Source: Terriglobia bacterium (GTDB taxonomy: Bacteria > Acidobacteriota > Terriglobia > Versatilivoradales > Versatilivoraceae). Taken from it: 64,000 nt of DNA. The notes under the pieces were generated by a model. It saw only the letters and a list, made by a program, of their open reading frames with translations, made no database searches and was not told the DNA's origin. The DNA lies in the NCBI GenBank assembly GCA_951813285.1, contig OX638355.1, positions 3,181,136 to 3,245,135 on the forward strand, given 5' to 3'. Shown here in pieces: positions 59,678 through 64,000 of this stretch (positions within the stretch are counted from its first letter, which is position 1; every line of letters begins with the position of its first letter). The position numbers were made by a program, and so were the translations under genes.

Positions 59678-61933
59678 TCACTGAATGGTCGCCTGGGTTC
59701 CGGCAAGGCTGGCGGGAATGGGGGTTTGCCCACTGTCGCGCAAGACGGAATCGGGTCCGAAGGAAATGGCGGCGTCACCCGTTCCCACGGCCTCGAAGTT
59801 GAGGTTCATCAACAGGCCGGAACCGCTGACGCCCGCGCTGTCGGGGGGGCGGGTCATCGAGATCACCGCTCGACCCAGCGAGTTTTCCAGGCGTTCGGCC
59901 AAGGCAACCGAGGTTCCGTCGCTGCTGAGAAATCCTCCGCCCTGAACTTCCACCAGCCGTACCAGGTCCGAATTGAATCTGAAGTTGAACGAGAGCCCGT
60001 GGACCTGTTGGGCATTGGCGATCGAGACTCCAACCCGGAACCGACTGCCACGCCCGACGGGTTCCGAGGGGCCCACCAGCCTGACGAAGGCCAGACGGGG
60101 CGCCGGCCGATCGGACGCCTGCGGTGGGGCTTCCGAGGTCGGCAGGGGCGCGTTCGGGGCAGCTGGGCCGCTGCCGGACCGGGGCGGCGGGGGCTGGCCG
60201 GTCCCCGGCCCCGGCCCGGGAATCTCTCCGATCAGTTGCTTGGGAGATCCCAGATACTTGGGCGTGTTGCTCGACCCCAGCAGAGCCAGCGAGGTTTCCT
60301 GCTCCAGGATGTCGGGCAGCCGAACGATCCGGGGAGTAATCACCACGATGATTTCGTTATCCGAGGCGTTTTTGTCCTCGGTGGAGAAGAGGTATCGCAG
60401 CAGCGGAATCTTGCTCAGGCCGGGGATTCCGTCCACGGTGACCGAGTCGGACCGCTGGATGATTCCGCCCACCACGCTGGATTCACCCTCCTGCAGCCGG
60501 ATGTCGTGGTTGATCTCCCGATTGGCCAGGATGGGGTAGCGGTTCCCGTCCAGGGTTTCAAAGCCGCTGATGGTCTTCAAGGCCACGCTGACGTTCATGG
60601 CGATGTCGCGATTCAGCAGCACCTGGGGAGTGATCTCCAGCGTGACTCCCACGTCCACGGTGGAGAAGGTGGTGAAGGCGCCTCCCCCGAAACCCGTTCC
60701 CCCGCCGATTCCGGTGGAAAAACTTCCCTGAGCGATGGGTTGCTGGGTGCCCACCTTGAAGGTGGCCGCTTCCCCGTCCGAAGCTCGCAGGGTAGGGTTC
60801 TGCAACACGCGGCCCTTGACCCGGGTGTAGAGCTGCCCGAGTTGGATGGACGGGATGGCCACGGAAAAGCTGTGCCTGCCGAGCCGCCCCAACTCGTTGA
60901 GGGGGATGGTGCCCAATCCGCCGTCTTCCTGGGGTCCGTTGGGAGAAACGTTGATGGCGCCCGGAATGCCCGGTCTGAAGCCCAGAAACTGCCTGACGGT
61001 GCCCACCACTTCCAGGATGTACACCTCGATCATGACTTCGGGTTTGGATTTGTCGATGGACCGGATGATCCTCTCGGCGGCTGCGATCTTGTCGGGGGTA
61101 TCCCGCACCACGATGGCGTTCTGGGAATCGATCTGGGCCACCTTGTTCATCAGGAGCAGGGAACGCAGTGCGGTGGCGATCTGGCCCAGGTCCGCTTTGT
61201 CGCCCACGTTGGACAGGTGGAAGGTCCTGACAATCTCTTCCTGGTACCGCTGGCGGGTCTGCTGGGTGTCCTCGGCGACCAGAATGGTGTTTTCCTTGAG
61301 GACGGACCAGTAGGTCTTGCTCTGCAGGGCGAGCAGTTCCAGGGCTTCGATGAGGGTGACCTCGCTGAAATCGAGCTCCACTTCCGGCGGGCTGGGGTTG
61401 AAGTCGGGGGCGAATATGACGTTGATGCCGCCGAGCTTTCCCAGGGTCACGTAGGCCCGCCGAACCTCTCCCGAGAGTTTGACCGCCGGCAGGAATTGCC
61501 GGGAAGGGTATAGATCCTCGCTCGGGCCTTGCGGCTCCACCTGTTCGGCCTGTCTGTCCCGGTCTCGGATCAGCGCGGCCACCGCCTCGGCTTCCTGCTG
61601 GGCCGCTTCGATGGAGGGATCGATCTGCCCGGACCGACGGAACTCCTGCAGGGCTTCCTCCAGGCGACCCTCTTCCTTGAAGCGCCGGCCCCGGTCGAAA
61701 TGGGCCATGGCCGCCTGGAAGCGGGCCCGCTCGAAATAGAGGCGGTACCTGGCGTTTCCGGGGTCGGCGCTGAGGGCCTCTTCGTAGCTTTGCAGGGCGG
61801 CGTCGTAGTTTTTGAGCTCTTCATACTCCAGGCCCCGCTTGAAGGCGCTGGAGCCGCCGCAGGATAGGAGGGCAAGGGCAAGCGCCAGCGGTGCCAGCAT
61901 GCCTGCGGGGAAGTTTAGGGGGCGCCAAGCCAT
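59678..61933 (-). CDS. Lipoprotein secretin with TPR and cohesin-like domains (GspD/PilQ-like)
   Basis: A 751-residue outer-membrane channel protein. A lipobox (LALALLSC, Cys25) suggests self-piloting to the outer membrane. Residues about 33-120 are TPR-like (YDAALQSYEEALSADPGNAR). N-domains follow at about 150-320, and the secretin core at about 340-545 (VGGIIQRSDSVTVDGIPGLS, then IPLLRYLFSTE). A proline-rich linker at about 575-605 leads to a cohesin-like domain to the end (VHGLSFNFRFNSDLVRLVEV). The usual GspD lacks both the TPR and the cohesin part. Two pseudopilin genes follow in the same operon. Confidence 0.88.
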   Translation of the reverse strand: MAWRPLNFPAGMLAPLALALALLSCGGSSAFKRGLEYEELKNYDAALQSYEEALSADPGNARYRLYFERARFQAAMAHFDRGRRFKEEGRLEEALQEFRRSGQIDPSIEAAQQEAEAVAALIRDRDRQAEQVEPQGPSEDLYPSRQFLPAVKLSGEVRRAYVTLGKLGGINVIFAPDFNPSPPEVELDFSEVTLIEALELLALQSKTYWSVLKENTILVAEDTQQTRQRYQEEIVRTFHLSNVGDKADLGQIATALRSLLLMNKVAQIDSQNAIVVRDTPDKIAAAERIIRSIDKSKPEVMIEVYILEVVGTVRQFLGFRPGIPGAINVSPNGPQEDGGLGTIPLNELGRLGRHSFSVAIPSIQLGQLYTRVKGRVLQNPTLRASDGEAATFKVGTQQPIAQGSFSTGIGGGTGFGGGAFTTFSTVDVGVTLEITPQVLLNRDIAMNVSVALKTISGFETLDGNRYPILANREINHDIRLQEGESSVVGGIIQRSDSVTVDGIPGLSKIPLLRYLFSTEDKNASDNEIIVVITPRIVRLPDILEQETSLALLGSSNTPKYLGSPKQLIGEIPGPGPGTGQPPPPRSGSGPAAPNAPLPTSEAPPQASDRPAPRLAFVRLVGPSEPVGRGSRFRVGVSIANAQQVHGLSFNFRFNSDLVRLVEVQGGGFLSSDGTSVALAERLENSLGRAVISMTRPPDSAGVSGSGLLMNLNFEAVGTGDAAISFGPDSVLRDSGQTPIPASLAGTQATIQ

Positions 61934-62089
61934 TGCTAGTGTCCCGATTCCGGCCGATCAGCCGGCCAACGGGGCCAAAGTTTCGCTGTTGCCAAGAATA
62001 AGGGGTTGTCCGGCAAGGCCGGTCTTTACGTCCAAAAGCAGTTTAGCACAATTGGAAACCTATGAAAAAGAAAGGCTTTTTGCCTTTGC

Positions 62090-62872
62090 TCAGCCCGTGC
62101 CGACAGGAGTGCTCCGGGGTGCGGAGGCTGCCGGCGCAACACTGTTCGGCCGGGAAGCGGTCGCGTCTGTCCCTTTGCGATGAAGCTTGCGCAGCATCGG
62201 TTCAATAAAACTCCAGACGTTTTCGGCGACGATTTCCTGCCCCCTGTTGTTGGGATGGATTCCGTCCGGGAAATTGAGCTCGGGTCGCCCGCCCACCCCT
62301 TCCAGGAGAAAGGGAATCAACAGGGCTCCATGGCTTGCCGCCACCTGGGGAAAGAGAGCCTGGAATCCGCGGACGTATTGCATCCCGTAGTTGGGTGGCA
62401 TCCGCATGCCGGCCACCACCACCTTCAGCCGGGGATAGCGGGAGGTTGCTCTTGAAATAATCGCCCCGAGATTCTTGCGGACCTCCGGCAGCGGAACACC
62501 GCGCAGGCCGTCGTTGCCTCCCAGGGCCAGGATCAGGACATCGATTCTACTTTGCAGCGACCAGTCCAGCCGCCGCAGCGCGGCCGCGGTGGTGTCTCCT
62601 CCCAGGCCGGCATTGACCACCTTGAAATTCCAGCCCAGGGCGTCGATTTTCTCCTGCAGGCGGGCCGGGTATGCTTGGGACCGATCCAGTCCTGAGCCCT
62701 CGGTGAGGCTGTCGCCCAGGCACAGGATGGTCATGGCGGATGGGTGAGGGGATTCGGGTGTGCGCGGGGACTGCTCGGCAGGCTGCGGCCGGGGGGGCGG
62801 GTTCTCGGGAGAGCAGGCCGATAGCAGGATGACGGTCAGAACGACGCAGAAACTGCTCGCAAGGGGTTTCAC
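62090..62872 (-). CDS. SGNH/GDSL esterase, TesA-like lipoprotein
   Basis: A 260-residue SGNH hydrolase (arylesterase/acyl-CoA thioesterase I type). Block I is ILCLGDSLTEGSGLD, with GLGGDTTAA, LGGNDGLRG and FPDGIHPNNRG giving Ser, Gly, Asn and His. GTG at 62872 with AAAGGTAG upstream gives a lipoprotein signal (VILLSAC). The longer in-frame start at 63016 lies in repeat sequence and is rejected. It likely acts in the periplasm or outer envelope on esters or thioesters. Confidence 0.9.
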   Translation of the reverse strand: MKPLASSFCVVLTVILLSACSPENPPPRPQPAEQSPRTPESPHPSAMTILCLGDSLTEGSGLDRSQAYPARLQEKIDALGWNFKVVNAGLGGDTTAAALRRLDWSLQSRIDVLILALGGNDGLRGVPLPEVRKNLGAIISRATSRYPRLKVVVAGMRMPPNYGMQYVRGFQALFPQVAASHGALLIPFLLEGVGGRPELNFPDGIHPNNRGQEIVAENVWSFIEPMLRKLHRKGTDATASRPNSVAPAASAPRSTPVGTG

Positions 62873-63835
62873 CAGTCTACCTTTTGTCTGTAGCAAACGA
62901 GAAAAGAGGAGTCCACGAAAGGCCACGAAGGACGACGAAGGGCCACTAAGGCATTGAGGAGAAACGCGACGGGGTACCAAGTTCGCGAAAGGATTGTCGA
63001 TTTCCAATAGTTTCACTCTCGAATGATCCGCCCACCAGGGCGGGGGGCGGACTTACCAGAGAATAGGCTGCTTTAGCCGGCTTCCTTGAGAGCGGCGAAG
63101 CCGCGGCAGCACTTAGCCGTGGGCGTCAGCCCATGGGAAACGTCGCCTATGGGTGTCGAGCCGCGTAGGCGGCGGCAGCAAATGCCGGTGAGCCCAAGTG
63201 AAGCACAAGCCGACGGAATGATGTTTATTTGAAACAACGCCTTGTGCCGGGTGGCGGAAAATCCGTTCAAAGTCAAGCATGGTTAAACGGCTAATTTACA
63301 TGGATGCACAGGATGCACAGGATTATTGGGCGAGAGTTTCCACCGTCTTGAGTTCAACCATCGCCTCTGTTCCAACACGGATTTCCCAAGACCCGCTCCC
63401 AGGCTCCTGGATCACTTCCAACGCCCACCCGATCATCAAGCGGGTCTGCTTTTGTGGCACAGCCTCTCGTGCTGTTTATCCTGTTTATCCTGTGCATCCA
63501 TGTTCAATAAGTAGAAAACCGGTTTTGCACGACATGGCCCTTGTTCCCGACAGGCCATGAAGATGCGATGTTTCACTCTCGTATGATCCGCCCACCAAGG
63601 CGGGGGAGGACTCGTCTGAAGCCCCCTGTGTCACTCTGTATGACTCGTCCCGTCGTCGGGGACGGGGGGCTAAACTCCGAGGGGGCTTTACTATTATGAC
63701 CGAGGTGGAACTGTGCAACAATAAGGGCCGGTGGATCGTCGATTCGACAGCGACCCTCGCGTCACGCTGGCCGTTGCGATTTCACCCCGGATGACTCACA
63801 CCCGAAGTTTCCCCCTAATTTTCGGAGGTCGCTTC
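62873..63835. repeat. Long copy of dispersed repeat R1 and gene-free stretch
   Basis: About 960 bases without a gene. From about 62920 to 63620 it aligns with 10733-11240 and includes the 60 bases found at the window start. The inverted pair built on GATGCACAGGATGCACAGGA (63302) and ATCCTGTTTATCCTGTGCAT (63479) lies at its core. GTTTCACTCTCG occurs at 63010 and 63571. Positions about 63070-63235 are absent from the 10.7 kb copy. GGAGGT at 63824-63829 belongs to the next gene. Confidence 0.78.
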
Positions 63836-64000
63836 TTGAATACCCTCGCGAGCCCTGTCCCTCCGGTGTTGCAAGTCGACCGACTCACCAAGCGCTATCG
63901 CAGCGGCGAGCGTCTGCTCACCGTGGTCGACGACGTCAGCTTCTCCCTGGGGCCGGGGGAAACCTGCTCGGTGCTGGGGCCTTCCGGCAGTGGTAAAACC
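63836..64000 (+). CDS. ABC transporter ATP-binding protein (LolD/MacB-like), partial
   Basis: The first 55 codons of an ABC ATPase, cut by the window end. LQVDRLTKRYRSGERLLTVV and the Walker A GPSGSGKT are visible. The sequence resembles LolD/MacB-type ATPases of export or lipoprotein-release systems. TTG start at 63836 with GGAGGT six bases upstream. The permease partner would be outside the window. Confidence 0.88.
   Translation, partial: MNTLASPVPPVLQVDRLTKRYRSGERLLTVVDDVSFSLGPGETCSVLGPSGSGKT

Overview
The window is GC-rich, compactly coded bacterial DNA. Many starts are TTG or GTG placed behind good Shine-Dalgarno sites, and several gene pairs overlap by ATGA. The gene mix is a lipoprotein secretin fusing TPR, secretin and cohesin-like parts with two pseudopilins, an M2 peptidyl-dipeptidase with a signal peptide, split PntAA/PntAB/PntB, a molybdenum hydroxylase operon, and a DUF255 thioredoxin-like protein. 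This fits an Acidobacteriota-like or related soil or marine lineage. That assignment is inferred from gene content only; no marker gene in the window proves it.

Left housekeeping arm (1-24.9 kb). Two transporters come first (an SSS symporter and an Nramp-like protein with a soluble insert), then a VapBC-type pair and an SRAP protein. Next is a three-subunit molybdenum hydroxylase operon ending in a clear terminator, followed by a MoaD-like protein and an inositol-phosphatase-family enzyme. A large PqqD-like/radical SAM/arsenite-methyltransferase fusion follows, with a phosphoesterase convergent to it. Then come pntAA-pntAB-pntB, apaH, msrB, an M2 peptidase, a rhodanese, sufE, surE and a tRNA-Ala(CGC).

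Accessory island (about 25.3-53.8 kb). Codon use and density change, and toxin-antitoxin genes, insertion sequences and defence-type genes alternate. The island holds MazEF-like, RelE/Phd-like, addiction-module/ParE-like and VapBC pairs. It also holds a two-gene operon of a nitrilase-fold protein with a Rad50/SMC-like ATPase, a type III-like Mod/Res pair, a holin/endolysin-like pair, three HEPN-type proteins (one with CBS-like repeats) and a DUF262 protein between direct repeats. Six copies of a MITE-like element of about 205-220 bp, with long terminal inverted repeats, lie through it. Two copies are themselves split by insertion sequences: an IS1595-type element with 8-bp target duplication and passenger genes, and an IS1634-type element with 4-bp duplication. 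Other copies truncate a toxin gene, an IS630 transposase and apparently a HEPN gene. No integrase or convincing attachment repeat was found.

Right housekeeping arm (53.9-64 kb). This holds a nucleoside hydrolase, a second AbrB-like antitoxin with only a stub of its toxin, a DUF255 protein, thiG, a secretin with two pseudopilins, a SGNH esterase and the start of an ABC transporter ATPase. A dispersed repeat family links the left edge, 10.7-11.2 kb and 62.9-63.6 kb.

The best candidate for an undescribed system is the nitrilase-fold/Rad50-like operon at 28.8-33.7 kb, in a classic defence-island setting. The MITE family and the RRE-radical SAM-ArsM fusion come next.
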